A stretch of DNA of 64,000 nucleotides from JAUIAI01 sp049680625 (GCA_049680625.1 JBAUID010000027.1:58635-122634); one strand, 5' to 3'. Numbered from the stretch's first letter, positions 35,038 to 44,364 are shown. Program-made: numbers and translations. Notes: a model not told the origin generated them from the sequence alone.

Positions 35038-37262
35038 ACGCCAAAGACCACCAGGCGCTTGAGCCTGCCAGCAATACCGCTGGCAGCGACAGTGAATTGG
35101 CGGTCGACTCGCGCGTTAAGCGCGCACTGCCGGATGACCACCACCGGGTAGCCACTCTCAGTTCGCTGACCACTCTGGTCGACGCCTACCTGAACGAAAA
35201 AGACCAACAGCGTGTGCGCGAGGCGTTTCGTTTTGGCGACAACGCCCACCTCGGCCAGGTACGCTCCAGCGGTTCGCCGTATATTTCGCACCCTATTGCC
35301 GTTGCCGAAATCTGTGCGGGCTGGAAGCTTGACGCCGATTCAATTATGGCAGCGATCTTGCACGACACAGTCGAAGACACCGACGTCACCAAAGATAATA
35401 TTCTTGAACAGTTCGGTGCGAACGTTGCAGACCTTGTTGACGGTCTGTCCAAACTGGACCGCATTCGCTTTGCAACCCGCGAACACCAACAGGCTGAAAG
35501 TTTTCGTAAAATGCTACTGGCCATGGCAACTGATGCGCGGGTCATACTGATCAAACTGGCCGACCGTTTGCACAATATGCGCACGATCGACGCGCTGAAG
35601 CCGGAAAAGCGCCGACGCGTGGCAACTGAAACCCTTGAAGTGTATGCACCGATAGCAAGCCGCCTGGGTTTGTACAAGGTATACCGCGAACTACTCGACC
35701 GATCGTTTAAAGCGGCGTATCCGCGGCGCTTTGATGTGTTGTCCCGCGCAGTTCAAACCGCACGCGGAAACCGGCGCGACTCTATCAATGAGGTCTTTCA
35801 GCGGGTCAGCGACGCATTGCCGGCAGCCGGGATAAAAGCCGAAGTTTTCGCCCGCGAAAAAGCAATTTACTCGATCTATCAGAAAATGCGCAACAAACGG
35901 TTGCCGTTTTCCAAGGTCTACGACGTGTACGGCGTACGCATTGTTGTTGATGAGCTGCTCGACTGCTATCGGGCCCTCGGCGCGCTGCACATGACGTACA
36001 AACCAATACCGGGCCGTTTCAAAGACTACATTGCCCTGGGCAAAGATAACGGCTACCAGTCGCTACACACCTCCTTACTTGGGCCGTCAAATATCCCGAT
36101 TGAGTTTCAGATTCGAACCCACGAAATGCAGCGCATCGCGGAGTCCGGGGTAGCGGCACACTGGTTATACAAAACCGATGCCGAAGAATTCTCTGATCTC
36201 TCCAGGCTTGCCCACAATTGGCTTCAGACCCTGCTCGATATTCAGAGTACCACCGGAGACGGGATCGAATTCATGGATCACGTCAAGGTCGATTTATTCC
36301 CGGACGAAGTGTATGTCTTCACTCCGGTTGGTGATATTCGCGCCTTGCCTCGCAACGCAACAGTGCTCGACTACGCTTATTCGGTGCACACCGACATTGG
36401 CAACAAAGCAGTTGGCGGCCGCATTAATGGGTCCACTGCCCATCTGAACGATGAACTGACAAGCGGCGATGTGGTCGAAGTGATCACTGATGATCATGCC
36501 ACTCCGCGTCCAGTATGGCTGAACTGGGTTCGATCAGGCCGGGCCCGCAGCGAAATCCGTCACTTCCTCAAGACCATGCGCTATGACGAGTCGGTGGAAC
36601 TGGGCCGTCGGCTGATGGAAACCTCGCTATCAGCGCTAAATATCAACCCGGCCACAACCAGTATCGACGTGCTGGAAAAAACAGCTCGCGACAGCGGAGC
36701 CTCCAGCCTCGAAGAACTCTACGCGGACATTGGCATCGGCAAACGACTGGCCACCCTGGAAGCCCGCGCGGTGGCACTGTCAATTAGCGGAAAACACCTT
36801 GCCGCCAGTGCGATGCCCCGTTTGACACCGTTGTTTGTTACCGGTGATGAACGCAGCGCGATCACCTACTCAACTTGCTGCCATCCAATACCCGACGACA
36901 AAATTGTCGGCCACTTGCGCGGCGGACATGGCCTGGTGCTGCACCGTTCAGGTTGTAAAACGGCCAACAGACTGCGCGACCGTGATCCCGAACATTTTAT
37001 TGACGTGCGCTGGGCCTCCGATAAGAAAAGTGATTTCCGTGCTTATGTAGACATGGAATCCACGCCGGGGCCGGGGACGCTCGGAATTGTTGCGGCGGAA
37101 ATTTCAGCTGCCGGCGCAAATATTGTTGATGTCATCATTGATGAAGACGAAGTCAGCGGCAAGTTGCGTATCGGCGTGCATATCCGCGATCGCACCCATC
37201 TGGCACAACTGATGCGTTCACTGCGTAACCTGGACGTCATCCGGAGCGTCAGACGGGGTTAA
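35034..37262 (+). CDS. spoT: Bifunctional (p)ppGpp synthetase/hydrolase SpoT
   Basis: A 742-residue RSH protein. The hydrolase domain is intact, with SHPIAVAEI, HDTVEDT (His110-Asp111, Glu114-Asp115) and LADRLHNMRT. The synthetase has YDVYGVRIVV, GRFKDYIALGKDNGYQSLH and the bifunctional-type RFKDY signature. TGS (about 390-450, LPRNATVLDYAYSVHTDIG), helical and Zn-finger-like (CCHPIPDDKIVG) and C-terminal ACT domains (about 665-742) are all there. It balances ppGpp synthesis and breakdown. The TTG start overlaps rpoZ. The acidic, Ser-rich N-terminus (residues 1-40) is poorly conserved. Confidence 0.96.
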   Translation: MNAKDHQALEPASNTAGSDSELAVDSRVKRALPDDHHRVATLSSLTTLVDAYLNEKDQQRVREAFRFGDNAHLGQVRSSGSPYISHPIAVAEICAGWKLDADSIMAAILHDTVEDTDVTKDNILEQFGANVADLVDGLSKLDRIRFATREHQQAESFRKMLLAMATDARVILIKLADRLHNMRTIDALKPEKRRRVATETLEVYAPIASRLGLYKVYRELLDRSFKAAYPRRFDVLSRAVQTARGNRRDSINEVFQRVSDALPAAGIKAEVFAREKAIYSIYQKMRNKRLPFSKVYDVYGVRIVVDELLDCYRALGALHMTYKPIPGRFKDYIALGKDNGYQSLHTSLLGPSNIPIEFQIRTHEMQRIAESGVAAHWLYKTDAEEFSDLSRLAHNWLQTLLDIQSTTGDGIEFMDHVKVDLFPDEVYVFTPVGDIRALPRNATVLDYAYSVHTDIGNKAVGGRINGSTAHLNDELTSGDVVEVITDDHATPRPVWLNWVRSGRARSEIRHFLKTMRYDESVELGRRLMETSLSALNINPATTSIDVLEKTARDSGASSLEELYADIGIGKRLATLEARAVALSISGKHLAASAMPRLTPLFVTGDERSAITYSTCCHPIPDDKIVGHLRGGHGLVLHRSGCKTANRLRDRDPEHFIDVRWASDKKSDFRAYVDMESTPGPGTLGIVAAEISAAGANIVDVIIDEDEVSGKLRIGVHIRDRTHLAQLMRSLRNLDVIRSVRRG

Positions 37263-37277
37263 CCCACCCGACACTGA

Positions 37278-37835
37278 TCAGGAGACGTACTTAACGTCCA
37301 GGATCTCCAGCACGTCTTCGCCGGCCGGGGTGCGCAAACTGACTTCGTCACCCACGCCAGCCTTGAGTAACGCCCGAGCCACCGGAGAAATCCAGCTGAC
37401 GTGGCCAATTGCCGGGTCAACTTCGTCAACACCGACAATACGGACAGCTTCTTTTGTCTCACCGTTACGCAAGAAGGTAACGGTCGCCCCAAAAAACACC
37501 TTGTCTAATTGGATCTGGGTTGCCGGGTCAACCACTTCTGCGTTTTCGAGACGCTTGGTGAGAAACCGAATTCGCCGATCGATTTCACGCAACCGCTTCT
37601 TGCCGTAAATATAGTCACCATTCTCGGACCGGTCGCCATTGGACGCAGCCCAGGAAACAATACTGACGACCTCGGGGCGGTCTGTGTCGAGCAGATGATG
37701 CAACTCTTTGCGAATTCGCTGGTGCCCTTGTGGCGTTATATAGTTTTTGACCCCTTTGGGTAAAGCGCTGACCGCCGGACTGTCATCATCGTCGTCATCT
37801 GAGTCAGTATCTTCACGGACAAATGCTTTATTCAT
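37278..37835 (-). CDS. greB: Transcription elongation factor GreB
   Basis: A 185-residue Gre factor that rescues backtracked RNA polymerase by stimulating transcript cleavage. The coiled-coil domain (about 28-110) has the GreB pattern NYITPQGHQRIRKELHHLL and WAASNGDRSENGDYIYGKKRLREID, with the tip acidic residues in GDRSENGDYIY. The C-terminal FKBP-like domain follows (VGVDEVDPAIGHVSWISPVARALL). The first 27 residues are an extra tail with a run of six Asp residues, absent from E. coli GreB (158). It converges on spoT with 15 bases between stops. Confidence 0.94.
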   Translation of the reverse strand: MNKAFVREDTDSDDDDDDSPAVSALPKGVKNYITPQGHQRIRKELHHLLDTDRPEVVSIVSWAASNGDRSENGDYIYGKKRLREIDRRIRFLTKRLENAEVVDPATQIQLDKVFFGATVTFLRNGETKEAVRIVGVDEVDPAIGHVSWISPVARALLKAGVGDEVSLRTPAGEDVLEILDVKYVS

Positions 37836-37872
37836 CGAAGTAAAGAGGCTGAAAGAGAAAAGCCGCTACGAT

Positions 37873-39213
37873 TCATGTGCCAGCGATCGACATCTCAGAG
37901 ATCAGTACCGAGCCGGTGGATTTGCCACCGCGCTGCAAAACATCGGCACCAATCGCCTCGATATTCGAAAACATATCGCGCATATTGGCAGCGATGGTAA
38001 TTTCTTCAACCGGAAACTGGATTTCACCTTTTTCGACCCAGTAACCCGACGCGCCACGCGAGTAATCACCGGTAACGTAATTCACCCCCTGCCCCATCAA
38101 TTCGGTAATAAACAAACCCGTACCGAGTTTCTTTAGCATCTCTTGCAGACTGTCCGACGGCGCGGTCCGGGCACTGTCGAGGGTCATAAAGTGCGATCCA
38201 CCGGCGTTACCCGTGGTTTGCATTTTGAGCTTGCGCGCCGAATAAGTAGACAAGAAGTATCCCTTGAGTTCCCCTTGATCAACAACAAGGCGACGCTTGG
38301 TTCGAACCCCCTCCCCGTCAAACGGGGCACTGCCCAGATTGCGTTTGACGTGGGGGTCTTCAACGACGCTGACATGGCTTGGAAAGATTTTCTCGCCGAG
38401 GGAATCGAGCAGAAACGAACTCTTCCGATACAAGGCGCCACCGCTAACCGCCTGAGCCAGGTGCCCGAGAATGCCGCATGCGAGGGGTGCTTCAAACAGC
38501 ACGCGGGCTTTTTGAGTTGGCAAACGGCGCGCACCCAGGCGAGCCAGGGCACGCCGGGCCGCATACTCACCAATCGCAACGGGGTCGGCTAACTCGTCAG
38601 GTACACAGTTAACTGAATACCAATAGTCACGCTGCATATCGTCCTTATGCTTGGCTATTGGTGTACACGAGATTGAATGGCGGCTGTACGGGTAACCATT
38701 GTTAAAGCCAAGGGAATTTGCCATGACAAACTGCCCCTGCCCGGTCGAAACCGAGGCGCCATCCGAATTGCCAATAGCGCGGTCGACCCCAAGGGCAGCC
38801 CCTTCAGCCTCTTTGGCAATCTGAATTGCCTGCTCTGCGGTTAAGTCCCACGGATGATATAAATCGAGAGCCGGAACGTTTCGCGCCAGCGTTTCACGGT
38901 CTGGCAGTCCGGCAGCCGGATCCCCTGCGGTGAACCGGGCGATCTCATAAGCCGCACTAACGGCTTCATGAATCGAGCGGACAGAAAAATCGGATGTACT
39001 GGCCGAGCCACTGCGCTTGCCGATATAGGCGCGCACCGACAATGATTTGTCTCGGGTCTGCTCGATAGTCTCAACATCGCGCTTACGAACAGTAACGTTC
39101 AGCCCGCTGTTTTCGGATATCTCGACGGCCATTGCCGACGCGCCAAGTGACGCACCATAGCGCAGGGCATCAGCCGCAAATTCTTTAAGGGTATTGGTGT
39201 CGAACTGGAACAT
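37873..39213 (-). CDS. pmbA: Metalloprotease PmbA (TldE)
   Basis: A 446-residue PmbA/TldD-family protein. PmbA and TldD together form a heterodimeric metalloprotease that matures microcins and degrades CcdA; TldD carries the metal. Recognisable parts are the N-terminal alpha/beta region (AMAVEISENSGLNVTVRKRDVETIEQ), GTAPFDGEGVRTKRRLVVDQGELKGYFLSTYSARKL in essence, and the conserved C-terminal NYVTGDYSRGASGYWVEKGE. No tldD is in the window. It is divergent from yjgA, the same pairing as in E. coli, with a 148-base gap. Confidence 0.95.
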   Translation of the reverse strand: MFQFDTNTLKEFAADALRYGASLGASAMAVEISENSGLNVTVRKRDVETIEQTRDKSLSVRAYIGKRSGSASTSDFSVRSIHEAVSAAYEIARFTAGDPAAGLPDRETLARNVPALDLYHPWDLTAEQAIQIAKEAEGAALGVDRAIGNSDGASVSTGQGQFVMANSLGFNNGYPYSRHSISCTPIAKHKDDMQRDYWYSVNCVPDELADPVAIGEYAARRALARLGARRLPTQKARVLFEAPLACGILGHLAQAVSGGALYRKSSFLLDSLGEKIFPSHVSVVEDPHVKRNLGSAPFDGEGVRTKRRLVVDQGELKGYFLSTYSARKLKMQTTGNAGGSHFMTLDSARTAPSDSLQEMLKKLGTGLFITELMGQGVNYVTGDYSRGASGYWVEKGEIQFPVEEITIAANMRDMFSNIEAIGADVLQRGGKSTGSVLISEMSIAGT

Positions 39214-39308
39214 AGGGTCTGGTCGATTGTTTGGCTATCATGATAACAGTGGCAACCACCGTCCTTCCGGTCGTGTGGCTTTTTGTCTGTCTGTCGAGAT
39301 CTGCCCCT

Positions 39309-39349
39309 CATTATCAGCCTCACATTATCAGCCTTACATATCTGCCTCA
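39309..39349. repeat. 14-bp tandem repeat upstream of yjgA, two to three copies
   Basis: CATTATCAGCCTCA (39309-39322) and CATTATCAGCCTTA (39323-39336) are followed by a degenerate CATATCTGCCTCA (39337-39349). They end 12 bases before the yjgA start codon and could influence its translation. Confidence 0.75.
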
Positions 39350-39361
39350 AAACCAGGCCTT

Positions 39362-39991
39362 ATGAACCGTAAACAACATCCCAGGCGACTCACCCCATCC
39401 GCAGTCCAATCCCCTGATCTGTCAGCGGACGCGTCCCGCCCAGGGGAAAAAGATTTTCCTGATGACTACGATCCAGCGCTTGACAGTGAGTCTGACGGCT
39501 TCGCCGAACGTCCGAACAAAACAGCGGGTAAACGTGAGACCGATATGCTGCGAGAGCTTGCTCGTCGCCTGGCCGCAATGCCGGACGGCAAACTGGCCAC
39601 CCTTGCCCTGTCGGAGCGGGCTCGCGATGCGATTGCAGAGTACCAACGTATCCGCCCGTCAGCCCATGGCGGCAAAAAGCGCCAACTCCAACTGCTGATA
39701 AAAGTCATGCGTGATGAAGACACTGATCAGATCCTGGACCAGCTTGGCGACGATCAGCACAAGACAAGGGCCACATCTCTGGAGTATCAGGGTCTGATCG
39801 ATACCCGCAGCAAAATTCTCGACAGTGACGACGCGATCGAAGCCTTTATTATTGAACACGGGCTGGACAACGAATTTCGAACCCTGGCCCGTATGGCCCG
39901 ACGCGAGTTAGCCGCCGGTCGAAAGCACACGGCGCAGCGCGCTCTCATGCGGGCATTGCAAAAACTTTTCTCCCGTGAGGGCAGACAGTAA
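39362..39991 (+). CDS. yjgA: Ribosome biogenesis factor YjgA (DarP)
   Basis: A 209-residue DUF615 protein. E. coli YjgA/DarP binds late 50S assembly intermediates. Family segments here are KRETDMLRELARRLA, LPEGKLATLPL-like sequence (MPDGKLATLALSERARDAI), RIRPSAHGGKKRQLQLLIKVMRDED in essence, and the C-terminal RRELAAGRKHTAQRALMRALQKLF. The start is the ATG at 39362; the open frame upstream to 39194 shows no homology. It is longer at the N-terminus than E. coli's (183) by an acidic region. It overlaps no neighbour, and mog starts 43 bases downstream. Confidence 0.93.
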   Translation: MNRKQHPRRLTPSAVQSPDLSADASRPGEKDFPDDYDPALDSESDGFAERPNKTAGKRETDMLRELARRLAAMPDGKLATLALSERARDAIAEYQRIRPSAHGGKKRQLQLLIKVMRDEDTDQILDQLGDDQHKTRATSLEYQGLIDTRSKILDSDDAIEAFIIEHGLDNEFRTLARMARRELAAGRKHTAQRALMRALQKLFSREGRQ

Positions 39992-40034
39992 GCGTCTGGA
40001 CAAACACTTAGTCATACCAGCGGAGTATCTATCA

Positions 40035-40607
40035 GTGGCAATTAGTATAAAAATTGGGTTGGTTTCGGTAAGCGACCGAGCCTCGTCAGGTCAATACGAA
40101 GACAAAGGCCTGCCCGGCCTGACTGACTGGCTGAATAAAGCATTGACAACCCCCTGGGAGGCTCAGACCCGCCTGATACCGGACGAACAACCGGAGATCG
40201 AACAAACCCTGATAGAGCTGGTTGATACTGTGGGCTGTCACCTGGTACTGACTACCGGCGGTACCGGACCGGCTTTACGCGATGTCACCCCCCAGGCAAC
40301 CCTGGCCGTCGCCGACCGCGATATGCCCGGGTTTGGTGAGCAGATGCGTCAAATCAGCCTGCAATTTGTCCCTACGGCAATATTGTCACGCCAGGTTGCC
40401 GTAATTCGCGGGCAAGCGCTGATTATTAATCTGCCAGGTCAACCACGCGCCATCCAGGAAACCCTCGAAGGCCTGAAAGACGACACCGGCAAGGCAAGGG
40501 TACACGGCATATTTGCTGCTGTACCCTATTGCCTCGACTTGATCGGTGCCCCATTTATCGAAACCGACCCGCAGGTATGCAAAGCCTTTCGCCCCAAGAA
40601 AAAATGA
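40035..40607 (+). CDS. mog: Molybdopterin adenylyltransferase
   Basis: A 190-residue MogA that adenylylates molybdopterin before molybdenum insertion. It has the family start IKIGLVSVSDRASSGQYEDKG, TTGGTGPALRDVTPQA (the phosphate-binding loop) and INLPGQPRAIQETL. The GTG at 40035 with GGAG nine bases upstream was chosen; an in-frame ATG at 39975 would overlap the 3' end of yjgA and add 20 unrelated residues. Its stop is seven bases before the HAD gene start. No other molybdenum-cofactor gene is in the window. Confidence 0.95.
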   Translation: MAISIKIGLVSVSDRASSGQYEDKGLPGLTDWLNKALTTPWEAQTRLIPDEQPEIEQTLIELVDTVGCHLVLTTGGTGPALRDVTPQATLAVADRDMPGFGEQMRQISLQFVPTAILSRQVAVIRGQALIINLPGQPRAIQETLEGLKDDTGKARVHGIFAAVPYCLDLIGAPFIETDPQVCKAFRPKKK

Positions 40608-40614
40608 GTCTGCT

Positions 40615-41316
40615 GTGAACGCCTACCAACCGATTGAAGCTATTACGCTGGACCTTGACGACACTTTATGGCCGGTTCTTCCAACCCTGATCGCCGCAGA
40701 AAAAACCCTGCGAGAATGGTTACACAGCAACACACCGGCAACCGCAAGCTTGCTAGCGGAACAAGCCACTGAAATTCGCCGCGCCCTGGTTGAGGGCCAG
40801 CCCGAGAATGCGCACAACATGAGCTGGATACGGGCTGAGTTGCTGCGTGAAGCCATGCGGCAGGCCGGCGACGACCCAGCTCTGGCGACTGAAGCATTCG
40901 AGTTGTTCCTGGCTGCTCGCCAGCAAGTCGTCTTTTACGACGAAGTTCTCGATGTACTGTCTGGCTGGGCAGACAAATACCCTTTAGTTGCCGTAAGCAA
41001 TGGTAATGCCGACATTCACCGGGTCGGCCTGGGTAAGTTGTTTCGCGGTGCGATCAGCGCTCACGAGCAAGGATGCGCCAAACCAGATCGGCGCATGTTT
41101 GAAGCGGCGTGCGCGTTGTCCGGAGTACCTCCCGAACGCACCTTGCATATCGGGGATGACTGGACGCTTGACATCCAGGCAGCACGTGCCGTGTCCATGC
41201 AAACTGCGTGGATAAAACGGCCAGATCTTAAGCACGATAAAGCCCCGTCGGAATCGCACGGAGAACCGTTTTTTAAGGATATCTCTGCCCTGGATAAAGT
41301 GTTGCACGCCAGATGA
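40615..41316 (+). CDS. HAD-superfamily hydrolase (YigB-like)
   Basis: A 233-residue HAD phosphatase. Motif I is TLDLDDTLWP (nucleophile Asp and general acid Asp), motif II is VAVSNGNAD, motif III is the Lys in CAKPDRRMF, and motif IV is HIGDDWTLDI. The cap is helical, as in YigB, a FMN phosphatase. The substrate is uncertain. The GTG at 40615 overlaps nothing and follows mog by seven bases. It converges on the divergent RimK gene, and an exact 16-bp duplication lies at the junction. Confidence 0.9.
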   Translation: MNAYQPIEAITLDLDDTLWPVLPTLIAAEKTLREWLHSNTPATASLLAEQATEIRRALVEGQPENAHNMSWIRAELLREAMRQAGDDPALATEAFELFLAARQQVVFYDEVLDVLSGWADKYPLVAVSNGNADIHRVGLGKLFRGAISAHEQGCAKPDRRMFEAACALSGVPPERTLHIGDDWTLDIQAARAVSMQTAWIKRPDLKHDKAPSESHGEPFFKDISALDKVLHAR

Positions 41317-41320
41317 ATCG

Positions 41321-41352
41321 CGCCGGCTAAGCAATTCGCCGGCTAAGCAATT
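41321..41352. repeat. Exact 16-bp tandem duplication at a convergent gene end
   Basis: CGCCGGCTAAGCAATT occurs at 41321-41336 and 41337-41352 with no mismatch. The second copy carries the stop codon of the RimK-like gene (TAG, 41345-41343). Confidence 0.92.
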
Positions 41353-42215
41353 TTCTCTTCGAGAAACTCAATTATCATGCTGGCCGCATCAATACCCAGT
41401 GTTTTCTCGATATCCTCAAGGCCTGGCGATGACGTGACCTCCAGGACAAGCGGCCCACCTTCACAACGAACCAGATCAACCCCGCACAAATTGAGGCCGA
41501 CAGTTTTCGCCGCCTGGATGGCCGCCGACGATTCTGCTTCAGTGATATCAATAGCCGCGGGCTCTCGGTGACTGGCAATTTCAGCGCCTGATTCTTCCGC
41601 GATTGAGCGTGTTGTCGCGGCGACTACTTTATTTCCGAGCACCAGCGCCCGGATACCAACGGCGTTAGTATCACGAACCACTTGCTGCACCAAAATATTC
41701 ACCTTGGCCCGCCGAAAAGCTTCGATGACTGATTGGGCAGAGCGGTCAGTATCAGCATGTACTACCCGAACCCCTTGCGTGTCTTCGAGCAGCTTAATCA
41801 GTAATGGGGCACCGCCTGCGGCTTCGACAACCTGCCGACTGACCCGCGCGTCATGGGCAAACATCGTGACCGGTACTTTGAGGCCATCGCGAGACATCAG
41901 CTGCAACGACCGAAACTGATCCCGTGAGCGGCCAATACCTTCTGACTCATTGAGCGGATACACGCCACGCATTTCAAATTGCCGCAATACGGTCAGTCCG
42001 TAAAACGTAATTGATATTCCAATGCGGGGGATCACGGCATCGTAGCCCACCAGTTGCTTGCCGTTAAAGAAAACCTGTGGATCGCCGGAGGCAACACTCA
42101 TATAACAACTGAGGGTTGGCACAATATCGAAAGCGTGACCGCGGGCAATGGCAACACCTTTGAGACGCTGATGAGAGTACAAGTCGGGGTTTTGCGCCAA
42201 GGCTAAAATTTTCAT
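41343..42215 (-). CDS. Divergent RimK-like ATP-grasp protein
   Basis: A 290-residue ATP-grasp protein alignable without gaps over most of its length to the RimK encoded just upstream. It shares YDAVIPRIG, LLIKLLED in the ATP-lysine strand, NILVQQ and the terminal PGLEDIEKTLGID. Key positions differ. The DIRA Asp of RimK is Gly187. The substrate loop FRSNLHRGG is replaced by ESGAEIASHREP. The metal-ligand Asn of EVNATPG is Thr261, while the other acidic ligands (Asp247, Glu259) are kept. It may be inactive, regulatory, or specific for another amino acid. It is the last gene of the four-gene cassette, 21 bases after the amidohydrolase. Confidence 0.85.
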   Translation of the reverse strand: MKILALAQNPDLYSHQRLKGVAIARGHAFDIVPTLSCYMSVASGDPQVFFNGKQLVGYDAVIPRIGISITFYGLTVLRQFEMRGVYPLNESEGIGRSRDQFRSLQLMSRDGLKVPVTMFAHDARVSRQVVEAAGGAPLLIKLLEDTQGVRVVHADTDRSAQSVIEAFRRAKVNILVQQVVRDTNAVGIRALVLGNKVVAATTRSIAEESGAEIASHREPAAIDITEAESSAAIQAAKTVGLNLCGVDLVRCEGGPLVLEVTSSPGLEDIEKTLGIDAASMIIEFLEEKIA

Positions 42216-42236
42216 TCCGTTTGTCTCGTAAAATCG

Positions 42237-43382
42237 TCAGGCGTTGAGTTCAAAGAGGCGACCACCTTTTACCGTAGCAACCGCAATGAGCATCTGCCTG
42301 CCAATCCGCACTTGCTTAAGCCGTGGACTATCGGTTAATTCGAATTGCCCTTCGCGCGCCTCAAGCACCGTGACATCGGCAATTGCCCCCGCTGCCAGGG
42401 ACCCCAGACCATCAGGCAATCGAAGCATTTTTGCCGGCGCGGCAGTCACTTTACCGATAACTTGCTCGATTGAAAGCCCAAGCAATAAAAACTTAGACAT
42501 CACTGAACCAAGATTACCAACAACACCGCCGGGCCCAAAATATCGGGTAAACATATCGGTCGATAATACGTCCGGATACCAACCCTGATCGGCGGCAGCC
42601 TCGGCGACCGCCCAGTCAAACGACGATCCGTGACCAAGATCTACCATAATGCCGCGCTGAGAAAGTTCTCGCACGTGGGGCAATAACCGATGTTTGTCGT
42701 CAAGACAACACGGACCGTAATACGCCGGACTGAACGGGTGCGTCATGCAGTCACCGGGCCGCAACAAGTCGAGTAATTCGGTCAGATTGGTCCAGTGCAT
42801 CATGATGGGTAATTCAAGCTCGGTGGCAACGTCAATAGCCTTTTTCATGACTTCAACATCGTGCTGCAAGGTATCCGGCTCACCTTTAATTCGCGCTTTG
42901 ATGCCAACGATCAGATCGCGGTTTTCACGGACAACACGCAGGGCGCTACGCGAATTGAGCATTTTGGGGTCAAGGTACAACTCATTGGTAACCACCAGGC
43001 CAATCGAGGAAATATTCAGGAAAGCAAGAATCCGCGTCTGCGCACGACTGATGATGTGTTTTCGAAAGCCGGCAAAAGTCCGGGCACCGGCTGAACCTGC
43101 ATCAATCAGGGTTGTAACCCCTGTTGGTAGCCCGGTAATATCCGGATCGATTGAGACTGGCATCATCGCATCCATCACGTGGGTATGGGCATCAATGAGG
43201 CCAGCACAAACCATTTTGCCGCTTGCGTCCCATTCTTTCGCCGCTCGCGTTGCTCTTAGGTTTGGCGAAACCGCTACGATGCGGCCATGCCGAATAGCCA
43301 CATCGGCGACCCCGTTGTAGCCACTGGCCGGATCAACGACATGTCCGCCGGCAAGCAACAAGTCGTAAGGTATTTCAGGCAT
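42237..43382 (-). CDS. Amidohydrolase/deacetylase family metallohydrolase (dihydroorotase-like)
   Basis: A 381-residue TIM-barrel hydrolase flanked by a small beta domain. The metal-site motif is DAHTHV (His66, His68). A Lys in VGIKARIKG could be the carbamylated bridging residue, followed by IMMHWTN and CMTHPF (metal His) and LSTDMFTRY (catalytic Asp). The C-terminal GSLAAGAIADVTVLEA is typical. It most resembles the uncharacterised EF_0837-like group, related to D-aminoacylases and dihydroorotases, which cleave amide bonds. The start at ATG 43382 (MPEIPYDLLL) overlaps the rimK stop by eight bases; a longer start at 43436 would overlap further. Being locked between two RimK genes, it probably removes or processes an amide made by them. 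Confidence 0.85.
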   Translation of the reverse strand: MPEIPYDLLLAGGHVVDPASGYNGVADVAIRHGRIVAVSPNLRATRAAKEWDASGKMVCAGLIDAHTHVMDAMMPVSIDPDITGLPTGVTTLIDAGSAGARTFAGFRKHIISRAQTRILAFLNISSIGLVVTNELYLDPKMLNSRSALRVVRENRDLIVGIKARIKGEPDTLQHDVEVMKKAIDVATELELPIMMHWTNLTELLDLLRPGDCMTHPFSPAYYGPCCLDDKHRLLPHVRELSQRGIMVDLGHGSSFDWAVAEAAADQGWYPDVLSTDMFTRYFGPGGVVGNLGSVMSKFLLLGLSIEQVIGKVTAAPAKMLRLPDGLGSLAAGAIADVTVLEAREGQFELTDSPRLKQVRIGRQMLIAVATVKGGRLFELNA

Positions 43383-44283
43383 TACTTTGCTCACGTTGCG
43401 CTTTTTCAATTGTCGTCTGGACAGCGAGCAGCTCAATTATTTTTCCTGCCACATCGATGCCCGTTGCCTTCTCGATGCCTTCAATCCCAGGGGTCGCGTT
43501 CACTTCAAGTACCACCGGGCCGCGATTTGACCGCAGCATATCAACCCCGCCAACCCGCAGGCCAATCGTCCGGGCCGCCCGGATTGCTGCTGCGGTTTCT
43601 TCAGCACTCAGATCAACGCTTTCAGCGCTGCCACCTCGATGCAGGTTGGAACGAAATTCGCCTTTCAAGCCAGTACGCTTCATCGCGGCGACAACTTCAT
43701 CACCAACAACAAGGGCACGGATATCAGTACCCGCTGACTCGGCGACAAACTGTTGGACCAAAATATTCACATTGGCTCCCCGGAATGCCCGGATAATTGA
43801 AATCGCTGTGGCGTTGGTTTCTGCAAGAATGACGCCCATACCAAGCGAGCCTTCGAGCAACTTGATGATGACCGGCGCCCCGCCAACAGTATCCAGCACC
43901 GCCTGCGCCTGATTTGGGTCTTGGGCAAACGTTGTCAGCGGCATATCAACTCCCTCGCGGGCGAGCTTTTGCATCGAATGCAGCTTGTCCCCGGCGGCTG
44001 CGATTCCGCCGGAACGGTTCAGAACCGTCACGCCTTCAGCCTGAAACTGTCGCACAACGGCCAATCCGTAGGTGAGCGCGGAGGCACCAATCCGCGGAAT
44101 GACAGCGTCATAGTGGCTCGGGGGTTGGCCCAGGGCATGAACATCGGCACGACCATCACGCAGGCTCAGATAACACCCAAGCGTATCGATCATGTCAAAT
44201 TCATGGCCGCGTTCAATTGCTGCCTGTTTCAGACGCTGGTGCGAATACAAACGGTGGACGCGGGCCAGCAGCGCAAACTTCAT
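43375..44283 (-). CDS. rimK: RimK-type ribosomal protein S6 / alpha-L-glutamate ligase
   Basis: A 302-residue ATP-grasp ligase with canonical RimK features: DAVIPRIG, IIKLLEGSLGMGV, TDIRALVVGDEVVAAM, the substrate loop FRSNLHRGG (210-218) and metal ligands Asp248, Glu260 and Asn262, at the same numbers I recall for E. coli RimK. RimK adds glutamates to the C-terminus of ribosomal protein S6 and makes poly-alpha-glutamate. The C-terminal tail (285-302) is polar. It is 81 bases downstream of the RimB-like gene on the same strand and overlaps the amidohydrolase gene. Confidence 0.95.
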   Translation of the reverse strand: MKFALLARVHRLYSHQRLKQAAIERGHEFDMIDTLGCYLSLRDGRADVHALGQPPSHYDAVIPRIGASALTYGLAVVRQFQAEGVTVLNRSGGIAAAGDKLHSMQKLAREGVDMPLTTFAQDPNQAQAVLDTVGGAPVIIKLLEGSLGMGVILAETNATAISIIRAFRGANVNILVQQFVAESAGTDIRALVVGDEVVAAMKRTGLKGEFRSNLHRGGSAESVDLSAEETAAAIRAARTIGLRVGGVDMLRSNRGPVVLEVNATPGIEGIEKATGIDVAGKIIELLAVQTTIEKAQREQSNA

Positions 44284-44364
44284 CGAAAAACGGCTCCAGG
44301 CGGACTCCGGCAGACCCGCACGGAAAACAAGCGCAACACACCCATCGCATGCAACACCGACACC

